Shown piece by piece: positions 8,733-17,154 of a DNA stretch of 64,000 bases. A program made the position numbers and the translations under genes. The notes beneath the pieces are model-generated. The model saw only the letters and a list, made by a program, of their open reading frames with translations. It searched no databases and had not been told where the DNA came from. The first letter of the stretch is position 1. Every line of letters begins with the position of its first letter. Where the stretch lies: positions 1-64,000 of the forward strand of contig NZ_CADFEI010000021.1 of NCBI RefSeq assembly GCF_902833225.1, written 5' to 3'. The stretch is from Burkholderia sp. BCC1644. GTDB lineage: Bacteria; Pseudomonadota; Gammaproteobacteria; Burkholderiales; Burkholderiaceae.

Positions 8733-9380
8733 ATGAAAGACAGACCCGCCCAAGGCCCGCGCGGCCTCGACAAGGACGCCATCGTCGCGGCCGCGCTCGC
8801 GCTGCTTGAAGACGTCGGCGAAGCGGCGTTCAGCGTACGCAAGCTCGCGCAGTCGGTCGGCTGCGACCCGATGAGCGTGCTGTACCACTTCAAGTCGAAG
8901 GAAGGCCTGAGCCGCGCGATCGCGAACGCGCTGTCGCGCTCGCTCGTGCCGGTCGACGCCACACTGCCGTGGCGCGAGCGGCTGCGCGACCTCGCGCGCC
9001 AGTACCGCACGCTCGCGCTGCGCTACCCTGCCGCGTTCGCCCTGCTGCAGCGGCACATGAGCACCGGGCCGGCCGATCTCGCGCACATCGAGGCCGTGCA
9101 TCGCGCGCTGGCCGACGCCGGCATCCCGCGCGCGGCGCTGCCGTCGGTGTGCGTCGGCTGGTATGCGAGTGTGATCGGGCTTGCCGCCGCAGAGGCCGGA
9201 GGCCTTACGCGGCCCGCGAACGATGTCGAGCTCGCGGAAATGGAAGCGCTATCGGATACCGAGCATCCGCTCGTCAGGTCGGCCGCCCCGCTCTACGCGC
9301 AGCTCGATCCGGCGGCCGTGCACGACACGATGGTCGACGTGCTGCTCGACGGCATCGCGAAGCAGGCGCCCACGGCCTGA
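8733..9380 (+). CDS. TetR-family transcriptional regulator
   Basis: A 215-residue TetR regulator. The N-terminal helix-turn-helix (residues about 10-55) contains FSVRKLAQSVGCDPMSVLYHFKSK, with the family's Y(Y/F)HF end. The C-terminal ligand domain resembles the TetR_C group. It probably represses the divergent FAD amine oxidoreductase and itself through the paired palindromes between them, released by an amine-type substrate or intermediate. A hairpin terminator follows directly. Confidence 0.88.
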   Translation: MKDRPAQGPRGLDKDAIVAAALALLEDVGEAAFSVRKLAQSVGCDPMSVLYHFKSKEGLSRAIANALSRSLVPVDATLPWRERLRDLARQYRTLALRYPAAFALLQRHMSTGPADLAHIEAVHRALADAGIPRAALPSVCVGWYASVIGLAAAEAGGLTRPANDVELAEMEALSDTEHPLVRSAAPLYAQLDPAAVHDTMVDVLLDGIAKQAPTA

Positions 9381-9401
9381 CCGGCTCGCGGGCCACCAAC
9401 G

Positions 9402-9429
9402 AAAAAGGCGCCCCGAAGGGCGCCTTTTT
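9402..9429. terminator. Bidirectional terminator between tetR and gntK
   Basis: AAAAAGGCGCCC and GGGCGCCTTTTT arms form a near-perfect hairpin with flanking A- and T-runs. It serves the convergent tetR (+) and gntP-gntK (-) transcripts. Confidence 0.88.
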
Positions 9430-9450
9430 CATGACGATTGCGAACCGCGC

Positions 9451-9954
9451 TCAGTGCTGCTGCGCGATGCCGATCTTCAGCATGACCTGATCGACGATCT
9501 GTTCCGGCGTCAGCTCGATACTGACCTCGATCGCTTCGTCCGGGCCCGGCTCCTCGAGCGTGTCGAGCTGGCTTTTCAGCAGCGACGGATCGAAGAAATG
9601 GCCGGTGCGGCTCTTCAGGCGCTCGTGCAACACCTCGAACGAACCCTTCAGATACACGAACCGCACGTCGGTGTCGGACCCGCGCAGCACGTCGCGGTAC
9701 GACCGCTTCAGCGACGAGCACGTGAACACGGCCGTCTCGCCGGCGTGCTGCTTTTCCTCGATGGCCGCACGGATCGTGCGCAGCCACGGCCAGCGGTCGT
9801 CGTCGGTCAGCGGAATGCCGTGGTGCATCTTTTCCTTGTTCGCCGCGCTGTGAAACGCGTCGCCGTCGGTATAGCTGCACGACAGGCGTTCCGCCAGCAT
9901 TTCGCCGATCAGCGACTTGCCCGCGCCCGACACGCCCATTGCGATCAGAATCAT
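9451..9954 (-). CDS. gntK: Gluconokinase
   Basis: A 167-residue P-loop kinase of the thermoresistant gluconokinase family. It phosphorylates gluconate with ATP to 6-phosphogluconate. The Walker A motif GVSGAGKS is at residues 7-14; YTDGDAFH at about 33-40 and SCSSLKRSYRD at about 85 are family motifs. The length equals the E. coli GntK type. It is the last gene of the gntP-gntK pair, with 13 bases between the genes, and its product is the substrate of Edd encoded 2 kb upstream. Confidence 0.95.
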   Translation of the reverse strand: MILIAMGVSGAGKSLIGEMLAERLSCSYTDGDAFHSAANKEKMHHGIPLTDDDRWPWLRTIRAAIEEKQHAGETAVFTCSSLKRSYRDVLRGSDTDVRFVYLKGSFEVLHERLKSRTGHFFDPSLLKSQLDTLEEPGPDEAIEVSIELTPEQIVDQVMLKIGIAQQH

Positions 9955-9967
9955 TGCCTACCCCTTG

Positions 9968-11329
9968 TTACAGAACCATGCTCAGCAGCAGCGTGAAGCC
10001 CAGGCCAAGCACCGAGATGATGGTTTCGAGCAACGACCAGGTCTTGAACGTCTGACCGACCGTCATCCCGAAGTATTCCTTGATCAGCCAGAAGCCGCCG
10101 TCGTTCACGTGCGAGAAGATCAGCGAGCCCGAGCCCGTGGCGAGCACCAGCAGCTCCGGGCTGACCGTCGTGCCGGCCGCCGCCGCGATCGGCGCGACGA
10201 TGCCGCAGGCCGTCGTCATCGCGACCGTCGCCGAACCCGTCGCGAGACGCATCAGCGCCGCGACGAACCAGCCGAGCAGCAGCGGCGACAGATGCGCGTG
10301 CTTCGCGGTCTCGACGATCTGCTGCGAGATCCCGCTGTCGCGCAGAACGCCGCCGAAGCCGCCGCCCGCGCCGACGATCAGCGTGATCCCGGCGATCGGT
10401 GCCAGGCACTCGCTGCAGAACTTCTGGATCTGGTCGCGGTTGAAGCCCTGCAGCTTGCCGAACGTGAAGAAGCTCACGAGCACGGCGATCAGCAGCGCGA
10501 CATCCGAGTTGCCGGCGAAGCGCAGCAGGTTGTTCGGCAGCGACTTCGGCGTGAACAGCAGGTCGGCCCAGCTGCCGACGAGCATCAGCACGACGGGCAG
10601 CAGGATCGTGAACAGCGTGATGCCGAAGCTCGGCAGTTCGCGCTTGCCGCCATCCGTGCGCGAATCGACGAATTGCGCGGCAAGCGGGTTGTTTTCCGGC
10701 AGCTTCACGAACTTCGAGATCGTCAGCGCGAACAGCGGGCCCGCGATGATCGCGGTCGGCACGCCGACGAGCAGGCCGAACGCGATCGTCTTGCCGATAT
10801 CGGCGCCGTATTGCTGGACGGCCAGCAGCGCGGCCGGGTGCGGCGGGATCAGCCCGTGCACGACGGACAGGCCGGCCACCATCGGCAGGCCGACGACGAG
10901 CAGCGACTTGCCGGTACGCTTCGCGACGTTGAACGCGATCGGGATCAGCAGCACGAAGCCGACTTCGAAGAACACCGGCAGGCCGACGATGATCGCGACG
11001 AACATCATCGCCCAGTGGATGTTCTTTTCACCGAACCAGTCGATCAGCGTGGTCGCGATCCGTTCGGCGCCGCCCGATTCGGCCATCATCTTGCCGAGCA
11101 TCGTGCCGAGGCCGACGACGATCGCAATGTGGCCGAGTGTGCCGCCGGTGCCCGCCTCGAACGACTTGACGATCTTGTCCATCGGCATGCCGACGACGAG
11201 ACCGAGGCCGAGCGAAACGATGATCAGCACCAGGAACGGGTAGATCTTGTAGCGCGCGATCATCAGGATCAGCGCGGCAATCGCGATCAGCGTGAATACG
11301 AGCAGCATGCTGCCTTGAACAGCCCCCAT
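9968..11329 (-). CDS. gntP: Gluconate:H+ symporter, GntP family
   Basis: A 453-residue inner-membrane permease of the GntP family with about 12-14 hydrophobic segments. The motif GLSVVHGLIPPHPAALLAVQ lies in the middle and the C-terminal part contains SHVNDGGFWLIKEYFG, both diagnostic of gluconate permeases. It imports gluconate for GntK. The gene begins 219 bases downstream of eda, beyond an intrinsic terminator, and has its own LacI-type operator candidate, so gntP-gntK is likely a separately controlled unit. The ATG at 11329 has a nearby AGGAG. Confidence 0.94.
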   Translation of the reverse strand: MGAVQGSMLLVFTLIAIAALILMIARYKIYPFLVLIIVSLGLGLVVGMPMDKIVKSFEAGTGGTLGHIAIVVGLGTMLGKMMAESGGAERIATTLIDWFGEKNIHWAMMFVAIIVGLPVFFEVGFVLLIPIAFNVAKRTGKSLLVVGLPMVAGLSVVHGLIPPHPAALLAVQQYGADIGKTIAFGLLVGVPTAIIAGPLFALTISKFVKLPENNPLAAQFVDSRTDGGKRELPSFGITLFTILLPVVLMLVGSWADLLFTPKSLPNNLLRFAGNSDVALLIAVLVSFFTFGKLQGFNRDQIQKFCSECLAPIAGITLIVGAGGGFGGVLRDSGISQQIVETAKHAHLSPLLLGWFVAALMRLATGSATVAMTTACGIVAPIAAAAGTTVSPELLVLATGSGSLIFSHVNDGGFWLIKEYFGMTVGQTFKTWSLLETIISVLGLGFTLLLSMVL

Positions 11330-11461
11330 GTGGCACTCCTCCTAGAATTGTTCGAACCGGGCGAGTTGTTGCGAGTATGCCCGGCTATGCAGGTCTCCGA
11401 AACACGGGGGGTACCCACCCCGTCAGGACGCTGAATTTTACTTATCTTTACGGCCTGCGGA

Positions 11462-11475
11462 TAGAACCGGTTCCA
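11462..11475. promoter_or_regulatory. Candidate LacI/GntR-type operator upstream of gntP
   Basis: The sequence tagaaccggttcca matches the LacI-family consensus TGNAANCGNTTNCA at every defined position except the second and has a perfect 10-bp core palindrome GAACCGGTTC. It lies about 135 bases upstream of gntP and just past the eda terminator, where a gntP promoter would be. The regulator (a gluconate repressor of the LacI-type GntR group) is not encoded in this window. Confidence 0.55.
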
Positions 11476-11479
11476 TCAG

Positions 11480-11525
11480 CAAAAACCCTCGGTAAAACAA
11501 GCACTAAGCGCTTGCTCCCGAGGGT
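11480..11525 (-). terminator. Intrinsic terminator of the edd-eda transcript
   Basis: The outer stem ACCCTCGG/CCGAGGGT (11485-11492 with 11518-11525) and an inner stem CAAGC/GCTTG (11498-11502 with 11510-11514) are followed on the minus strand by TTTTTGC. It lies 24 bases past the eda stop and separates eda from gntP. Confidence 0.8.
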
Positions 11526-11548
11526 CGATTCTTCATTTCATACAAGTA

Positions 11549-12175
11549 TTAGCGGGGAAGCTGGCTCGCGGCTTGCGCGAGGCGCGTGACTTCGGCCCAG
11601 TCCTGCGCGGCGAGCGCGGCCTTCGGCGTGAGCCACGAACCGCCGACGCACACGACGTTCGGCAGCTTCAGGAAATTCGGCGCGGTTTCAACGGTGATGC
11701 CGCCGGTCGGGCAGAACTTCAGCGCCGGGAACGGGCCGTGGAACGCCTGCAGCATCGGCACGCCGCCCGCCTGCTGCGCGGGGAAGAACTTCACGATCTC
11801 GTAGCCGAATTCGAGCGCCTGGATGATGTCGCTCGGCGTCATCACGCCCGGCAGCAGCGGCAGGCCCGCGTCGAGCGACGCGAGGTGCAGCTCCTTCGTC
11901 AGGCCCGGCGACACGCCGAACTTCGCGCCCGCGCGCTTCGCCTGCTCGCAGTGCTCGGGCTTCGTGATCGTGCCGACGCCGACGACGATGTCGTCCGCGA
12001 GCTGGCTCGCGCGCTGGATCGCCTCCAGGCCAGCCGGCGTGCGCAGCGTGATCTCGAGCACCTTGACGCCGCCCGCGTGCAATGCACGCGACACGTTTTC
12101 GCCCTGCTCGACCGAGTCGAATGCGAGCACCGGAATGACCGGGCCCAGCTTCACGATTTCAGCAATCGTCTTCAT
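11549..12175 (-). CDS. eda: KDPG aldolase (2-dehydro-3-deoxy-phosphogluconate aldolase)
   Basis: A 208-residue class I aldolase that splits KDPG into pyruvate and glyceraldehyde 3-phosphate, the last Entner-Doudoroff step. The catalytic glutamate lies in LEITLRTP (about 40-47), and the Schiff-base lysine in VKFFPAQ at about residue 130. GVGTITKPE and CPTGGI are further family motifs. It starts 19 bases after edd and is clearly co-transcribed with it. Confidence 0.96.
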   Translation of the reverse strand: MKTIAEIVKLGPVIPVLAFDSVEQGENVSRALHAGGVKVLEITLRTPAGLEAIQRASQLADDIVVGVGTITKPEHCEQAKRAGAKFGVSPGLTKELHLASLDAGLPLLPGVMTPSDIIQALEFGYEIVKFFPAQQAGGVPMLQAFHGPFPALKFCPTGGITVETAPNFLKLPNVVCVGGSWLTPKAALAAQDWAEVTRLAQAASQLPR

Positions 12176-12194
12176 TGAATTGGCTCCTTGAAAT

Positions 12195-14051
12195 TCATGC
12201 GGCGACGTGGGCGGCCGTTTCGCCGACCAGCGTCCCGAAAACCGATGCGCCCTGCTCGGCCGGCGCGGCGGCCGCGCGGAACACGCCGAACAGTTCGCGC
12301 CCGAAACCGACCTCGTTCTCGGCCTGGTGCAGCGGCTGCGCGACCGGGCGTGCGTGCCACTCGGCGTCGTCGATCGCGATGTCGAGCACGCCGGCTTCCG
12401 CGTCGATCACGAGCGTATCGCCCGTCTTCACCTTGCCGAGCGGGCCGGCCAGCAGCGCTTCCGGCGACACGTGGATCACGGCCGGCACCTTGCCCGACGC
12501 ACCCGACATGCGGCCGTCGGTGACCAGCGCGACGTGGAAGCCCTGATCCTGCAGCACGCCGAGCAGCGGCGTCAAACGGTGCAGCTCGGGCATCCCGTTC
12601 GCGCGCGCGCCCTGGAAGCGCACGACCGCGACGAAATCGCGCTTCAGCTCGCCGCGATCGAACGCTTCCTGCACGGCTTCCTGCGAATCGAACACGATCG
12701 CGGGCGCCGTCACCTTGCGGTGCTCGGGCGCGACCGCCGAAATCTTGATCACGCCGCGGCCGAGCCGGCCCTGCATCAGACGCAGGCCGCCGTCCGGCTG
12801 GAACGGGTCGCGGATGCCGCGCAGCACCTTCGTGTCGTGGCTCTCGGCGGTGCCGTCGACCCACGTCAGCTTGCCGTCGATCAGCTTCGGCTCCTTCGTG
12901 TAGTGCGACAGGCCCTTGCCGGCGACCGTCGTCACGTCCTCGTGCAGCAGCCCGCCTTCGAGCAGGTTGCGCACCAGGAACGCGACGCCGCCGGCCGCGT
13001 GGAAGTGGTTCACGTCGGCCTTGCCGTTCGGGTAGATCTTCGCGAGCAGCGGCACGACGGCCGACAGTTCGTCGAAGTCGTTCCAGTCGATCAGGATGCC
13101 GGCCGCGCGCGCGATCGCGACGAGGTGCAGCGTGTGGTTGGTCGAGCCGCCCGTCGCGAGCAGCGCGACGATCCCGTTGACGATCGCCTTCTCGTCGATC
13201 ACATGGCCGATCGGCGTGTAGTGGCCGCGCTCGACGGTCAGGTCGAGCACGCGGCGCGCGGCCTCGGCCGTCAGCGCGGTGCGCAGCGGCGTGTGCGGAT
13301 GAACGAATGCCGAGCCCGGCAGGTGCAGCCCCATCAGCTCCATCAGCATCTGGTTGCTGTTCGCGGTGCCGTAGAACGTGCAGGTGCCGTGGCCGTGATA
13401 CGCGGCCGATTCGGCTTCGAGCAGCGCGTCGCGGCCGACCTGGCCGGTCGCGAACTGCTGGCGGATCTTCGCCTTGTCGTCGTTCGACAGGCCGCTCGTC
13501 ATCGGGCCGGCCGGCACGAAAATCGTCGGCAGGTGACCGAACTGCAGCGCGCCGATCAGGAGGCCCGGCACGATCTTGTCGCAGATGCCGAGGCAGAGCG
13601 CCGCGTCGAACATGTTGTGCGTGAGCGCGATCGCCGTGCCCATCGCGATCGCTTCGCGCGAGAACAGCGACAGCTCCATCCCCGGGTTGCCCTGCGTGAC
13701 GCCGTCGCACATCGCCGGCACGCCGCCCGCGAACTGCGCGACACCGCCGTTCTCGCGCGCGGCCGCCTTGATGATCTCGGGGAAATCCTTGTACGGCGCA
13801 TGCGCGGACAGCATCTCGTTGTACGAGGACACGATGCCGATGTTCGGCTCGCGGATCGCCTTGATCGAGAACTTGTCGTTGCCCTCGAGGCCCGCGAAGC
13901 CGTGCGCGAGGTTCGCGCACGACAGCGCGCCGCGCGCCGGGAACTTGCCCTGCGCGCCGTCGATGCGCTGCAGATAGGCGGAACGGGTCGATTGGCTGCG
14001 GGCGATCACGCGTTCGGTGACCTTCGCCAGAGTGGGGTGCAGCGACGTCAT
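12195..14051 (-). CDS. edd: Phosphogluconate dehydratase
   Basis: A 618-residue IlvD/Edd-family Fe-S dehydratase that converts 6-phosphogluconate to KDPG. Cluster-ligand regions include GGVPAMCDGVTQG (about residue 150) and LGICDKIVPG (about 215), and the C-terminal DGRMSGASGKVPA motif is at about 515. Length and motifs match Edd rather than IlvD. It is the first gene of edd-eda and divergent from hexR across 293 bases that hold two HexR-type palindromes. Confidence 0.96.
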   Translation of the reverse strand: MTSLHPTLAKVTERVIARSQSTRSAYLQRIDGAQGKFPARGALSCANLAHGFAGLEGNDKFSIKAIREPNIGIVSSYNEMLSAHAPYKDFPEIIKAAARENGGVAQFAGGVPAMCDGVTQGNPGMELSLFSREAIAMGTAIALTHNMFDAALCLGICDKIVPGLLIGALQFGHLPTIFVPAGPMTSGLSNDDKAKIRQQFATGQVGRDALLEAESAAYHGHGTCTFYGTANSNQMLMELMGLHLPGSAFVHPHTPLRTALTAEAARRVLDLTVERGHYTPIGHVIDEKAIVNGIVALLATGGSTNHTLHLVAIARAAGILIDWNDFDELSAVVPLLAKIYPNGKADVNHFHAAGGVAFLVRNLLEGGLLHEDVTTVAGKGLSHYTKEPKLIDGKLTWVDGTAESHDTKVLRGIRDPFQPDGGLRLMQGRLGRGVIKISAVAPEHRKVTAPAIVFDSQEAVQEAFDRGELKRDFVAVVRFQGARANGMPELHRLTPLLGVLQDQGFHVALVTDGRMSGASGKVPAVIHVSPEALLAGPLGKVKTGDTLVIDAEAGVLDIAIDDAEWHARPVAQPLHQAENEVGFGRELFGVFRAAAAPAEQGASVFGTLVGETAAHVAA

Positions 14052-14134
14052 GCTGGGCGCTCCTGTATGCCGGCCGACACCGGCGGTTGGAATCGTGGGG
14101 ACGGTCGAGTGCGTCGACAGAACGAAGTCAGTCT

Positions 14135-14149
14135 AGTAGAAAAACTACA
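14135..14149 (-). promoter_or_regulatory. HexR-type operator upstream of edd
   Basis: On the minus strand this reads TGTAGTTTTTCTACT, a near-perfect TGTAG-N5-CTACA palindrome lying 84 bases before the edd start. Proteobacterial HexR sites have the form TGTAAT-N3-ATTACA, so this is a close relative. It probably mediates repression of edd-eda relieved by KDPG, as known for HexR. Confidence 0.65.
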
Positions 14150-14277
14150 AGCACGCAATGCGGATCGAGCGTCGCGCAACCCTTATTCCCGCTACCAGCA
14201 AGGCTTTACCTAGTGAAAACCCTAATTTCACTTGCTGCAACCACCTCAAAAGCACGACGATGGCGCTAGTATTTTCA

Positions 14278-14292
14278 TGTAGATTTTCTACA
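14278..14292 (+). promoter_or_regulatory. HexR-type operator upstream of hexR
   Basis: The perfect palindrome tgtagattttctaca (arms TGTAGA/TCTACA) lies 53 bases before the hexR ATG. With the partner site at 14135-14149 it gives one operator per divergent gene, suggesting autoregulation of hexR together with control of edd-eda. Confidence 0.7.
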
Positions 14293-14344
14293 ATTCGATT
14301 GCGATACACTCGCTCATCCGAACCCGATTTTCAGATGCCGTCCC

Positions 14345-15193
14345 ATGCTGCCTCGCATTGAAGCGATCCGCGCCGACCTGCGCCCGTCCGAGCGCAAGCT
14401 CGCCGACTACATCCTCGCCGCGCCGCGCGAGGTGCTCGACCTCGCGATGACCGAGCTGTCGACGCGCGCGGGCGTCAGCCAGCCGACGATCGCGCGCTTC
14501 TGCCAGGCGCTCGGCTGCAGCGGCTTTCGCGAATTCAAGATCCGGCTCGCGCAGAGCGTCGCACCGGGCGTGTCGTCGGTCTACCGCGACGTCGAGCCCG
14601 ACGAACCGGCGCCCGGCATCATCGGCAAGGTGTTCGACCGCACGATCGGCGCACTGATCGAAGTGCGCAACAGCCTGTCCGCGGGCAGCGTCGCCGATGC
14701 GATCGCGCTGCTGTCGAACGCGTCGCGGATCGAGTTCTACGGCGCCGGCGGCTCGGGCATCGCCGCGCAGGACATCCAGCACAAGTTCTTCCGGCTCGGC
14801 GTGCCGAGCGTCGCGTACTCGGATCCGCACACGTTCTCGATGTCGTCGGCGCTGCTCGGGCCCCATGACGTCGTCGTCGCGATCTCGAACACCGGCCGCA
14901 CGCGCGACATCGTCGACGCCGCGCGCTCGGCGCTCGCGTGCGGCGCGAAAGTCGTCGCGATCACGCAGAGCCATTCGCCGCTCGCGAAGCTCGCAACCGT
15001 CAGCCTCGCGTCGAACGTTGCCGAGGAAACGGACGTGTTCTCGCCGATGACGTCGCGGATGTCGCATCTCGCGATCGGCGACATCCTCGCGGTCGGCGTC
15101 GCGCTGTCGCGCGGCCCCGCGCTGATGGAACGGGTCGGGCGCGCGAAGGAAGCGATCACGCGCCGCCGGATCGACGACGGCACGAAGGATTGA
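14345..15193 (+). CDS. hexR: HexR-type transcriptional regulator (RpiR family)
   Basis: A 282-residue RpiR-family regulator. The N-terminal HTH_6 domain (residues 1-77) contains LSTRAGVSQPTIARFCQALGCSGFREFK. The C-terminal SIS sugar-phosphate-binding domain (about 125-255) contains FYGAGGSGIAAQDIQHKF and ISNTGRTRDI. HexR proteins sense KDPG and control central sugar catabolism. The divergent edd-eda operon and the two matching palindromes support this identity. A hairpin at 15241-15264 follows. Confidence 0.9.
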   Translation: MLPRIEAIRADLRPSERKLADYILAAPREVLDLAMTELSTRAGVSQPTIARFCQALGCSGFREFKIRLAQSVAPGVSSVYRDVEPDEPAPGIIGKVFDRTIGALIEVRNSLSAGSVADAIALLSNASRIEFYGAGGSGIAAQDIQHKFFRLGVPSVAYSDPHTFSMSSALLGPHDVVVAISNTGRTRDIVDAARSALACGAKVVAITQSHSPLAKLATVSLASNVAEETDVFSPMTSRMSHLAIGDILAVGVALSRGPALMERVGRAKEAITRRRIDDGTKD

Positions 15194-15240
15194 CGACGCG
15201 CGGCGTGCGGCTCGACGCACAACGCAGCACGTAAACGACC

Positions 15241-15264
15241 AACGGCGCCCCACGGGGCGCCGTT
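15241..15264. terminator. Hairpin between convergent hexR and hemJ-like genes
   Basis: An 11-bp stem (15241-15251 with 15254-15264) lies in the 111-base convergent gap. It lacks a T-run, so its efficiency as a terminator is uncertain. Confidence 0.45.
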
Positions 15265-15304
15265 GCGCATCAAGCGACGCCGGCAACCTGGCCGGCCGCA
15301 CCGC

Positions 15305-15727
15305 TCAAAACGGCTTGATCACGACCAGCGCGACGGCCGCGAGCATGCCGAGCACCGGCAGCTCGTTGAACACGCGATACCACTTGTCGGTGCGCTTGTT
15401 CTCGCCGCGCTCGAACACCCGCAGCAGGTGCCCGCAGTACGCGTGGTAGATGATGAGCAGCAGCACGACCGTCACCTTCGCATGGATCCAGCCCTGCCCC
15501 TGCCCGATGCCGATCACGAGCCAGAGCCACAGCCCGCAGGCCAGCGCCGGCACCGCGATCATCGTCATGAAGCGGAACAGCTTGCGCGCCATCAGCAGCA
15601 GGCGGCGTACCGCGGCCGGATCGGTCTCCATAGCCAGGTTCACGTAGATGCGCGGCAGGTAGAAGAGCCCCGCGAACCACGCGGCGATCAGAACGATATG
15701 GAACGTCTTGACCCAGAGCATTGCCAT
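15305..15727 (-). CDS. hemJ: HemJ/UPF0093-type inner-membrane protein (CopD-like)
   Basis: A 140-residue protein with four predicted membrane helices. It begins MAMLWVKTFHIVLIAAWFAGLFYLP, containing the conserved histidine and the WFAGLFYLPR motif of the UPF0093/HemJ family. KVTVVLLLIIYHAYCGHLL holds further conserved His/Lys residues. HemJ proteins oxidise protoporphyrinogen IX in haem synthesis; the CopD superfamily name is the alternative label. It lies 19 bases downstream of proA on the same strand, probably co-transcribed. Confidence 0.85.
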   Translation of the reverse strand: MAMLWVKTFHIVLIAAWFAGLFYLPRIYVNLAMETDPAAVRRLLLMARKLFRFMTMIAVPALACGLWLWLVIGIGQGQGWIHAKVTVVLLLIIYHAYCGHLLRVFERGENKRTDKWYRVFNELPVLGMLAAVALVVIKPF

Positions 15728-15746
15728 TGGTGGTGCGCCTCGCGGG

Positions 15747-17018
15747 TTACTGGCGGCCTTCGCCGTGTCCGAGCACGACGTACTTCAGCGACGTCAGCCC
15801 TTCCAGGCCGACGGGGCCGCGTGCGTGCAGCTTGTCGTTCGAGATGCCGATTTCCGCGCCGAGGCCGAATTCGAAGCCGTCCGCGAAGCGCGTCGATGCG
15901 TTGACCATCACGCTCGCCGAATCGACTTCGCGCAGGAAACGCATCGCGCGGTCGTGATCCTCGGTGACGATCGCATCGGTGTGGTGCGAGCCGTAATGGT
16001 TGATGTGCTCGATCGCGGCATCGAGGCCGTCGACGACCTTGATCGCGAGCACCGGCGCGAGGTATTCGGTGTGCCAGTCTTCCTCGGTCGCATCGACGAG
16101 CGGCCCGACGCCCGCATCGGCGAGCACCGCGCGCGCGGCTGCATCGACGCGCAGTTCGACCTGCTTGTCGCGATACAGCTTGCCGAGCGGCGGCAGCAGC
16201 GCCGCCGCGATGCCGCTCGACACGAGCAGCGTCTCCATCGTGTTGCAGGTGCCGTAGCGGTGCGTCTTGGCGTTGTCGCAGACGGTCAGCGCCTTGGCGA
16301 GATCGGCGCGATCGTCGACGTACACGTGGCAGATGCCGTCGAGGTGCTTGATCATCGGCACGCGTGCCTCGTTGATCAGGCGCTCGATCAGGCTCTTGCC
16401 GCCGCGCGGCACGATCACGTCGACGTATTCGGTCATCGTGATCAGCTTGCCGACCGCCGCGCGATCGGCCGTCGCGACGACCTGCACCGCGTCCTGCGGC
16501 AGGCCGGCCGCCTCGAGCCCTTCGCCGATCAGCTTCGCGAGCGCTGCGTTCGATTCGAGCGCTTCGGAGCCGCCGCGCAGGATCGTCGCGTTGCCCGACT
16601 TCAGGCACAGCGCGGCCGCGTCGATCGTCACGTTCGGGCGCGACTCGTAGATGATGCCGATCACGCCGAGCGGCACGCGCATCTGGCCGACCTGGATCCC
16701 GCTCGGGCGGTACTTGAGGTTGCCGATCTCGCCGATCGGATCGGCCAGCGACGCAACCTGGCGCAAGCCCTCGACCATCGTCGTCAGCGCCTTGTCCGAC
16801 AGCGTCAGGCGATCGACGAACGCTGCATCGAGCCCCTTTTCACGGGCACGGGCGACGTCACGCGCATTCGCGTCCTTCAGCACCTCCGCGTCGCGTTCGA
16901 TCGCGCGCGCCACCGCGTCGAGCGCCGCGTTCTTCGCGGCCGTGCTGGCGCGCGCCATCGCGCGGGAAGCGTGCCGGGCGCGGCGGCCCAGGTCGGTCAT
17001 GTACTGATCGATATCCAT
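15747..17018 (-). CDS. proA: Gamma-glutamyl phosphate reductase
   Basis: A 423-residue aldehyde-dehydrogenase-superfamily enzyme for the second step of proline synthesis: NADPH reduction of gamma-glutamyl phosphate to glutamate semialdehyde. The catalytic cysteine is in THRYGTCNTMETLL (about residue 265), and VPRGGKSLIERLI precedes it. The length matches the family (about 417). It follows holA with a 136-base gap and adjoins the hemJ-like gene. Confidence 0.95.
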   Translation of the reverse strand: MDIDQYMTDLGRRARHASRAMARASTAAKNAALDAVARAIERDAEVLKDANARDVARAREKGLDAAFVDRLTLSDKALTTMVEGLRQVASLADPIGEIGNLKYRPSGIQVGQMRVPLGVIGIIYESRPNVTIDAAALCLKSGNATILRGGSEALESNAALAKLIGEGLEAAGLPQDAVQVVATADRAAVGKLITMTEYVDVIVPRGGKSLIERLINEARVPMIKHLDGICHVYVDDRADLAKALTVCDNAKTHRYGTCNTMETLLVSSGIAAALLPPLGKLYRDKQVELRVDAAARAVLADAGVGPLVDATEEDWHTEYLAPVLAIKVVDGLDAAIEHINHYGSHHTDAIVTEDHDRAMRFLREVDSASVMVNASTRFADGFEFGLGAEIGISNDKLHARGPVGLEGLTSLKYVVLGHGEGRQ

Positions 17019-17154
17019 CGTGTGACTCGAGAAGCGCGCCGCGCGGAGCGGCTTGAATTCGTGGGGGAAGCGTGGGCGGCGGACGAAGCGCCGCGCCAGC
17101 GATCGAAATATTGTAAGCGGGTTGCGCAGCGCGCGCTGAAGACCCGGACGGGAC

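Noticed and set aside
11485..11525. Riboswitch or attenuator leader for gntP
   Set aside because: The structure is oriented and placed as an ordinary terminator for eda, with a T-run directly after it on the minus strand.
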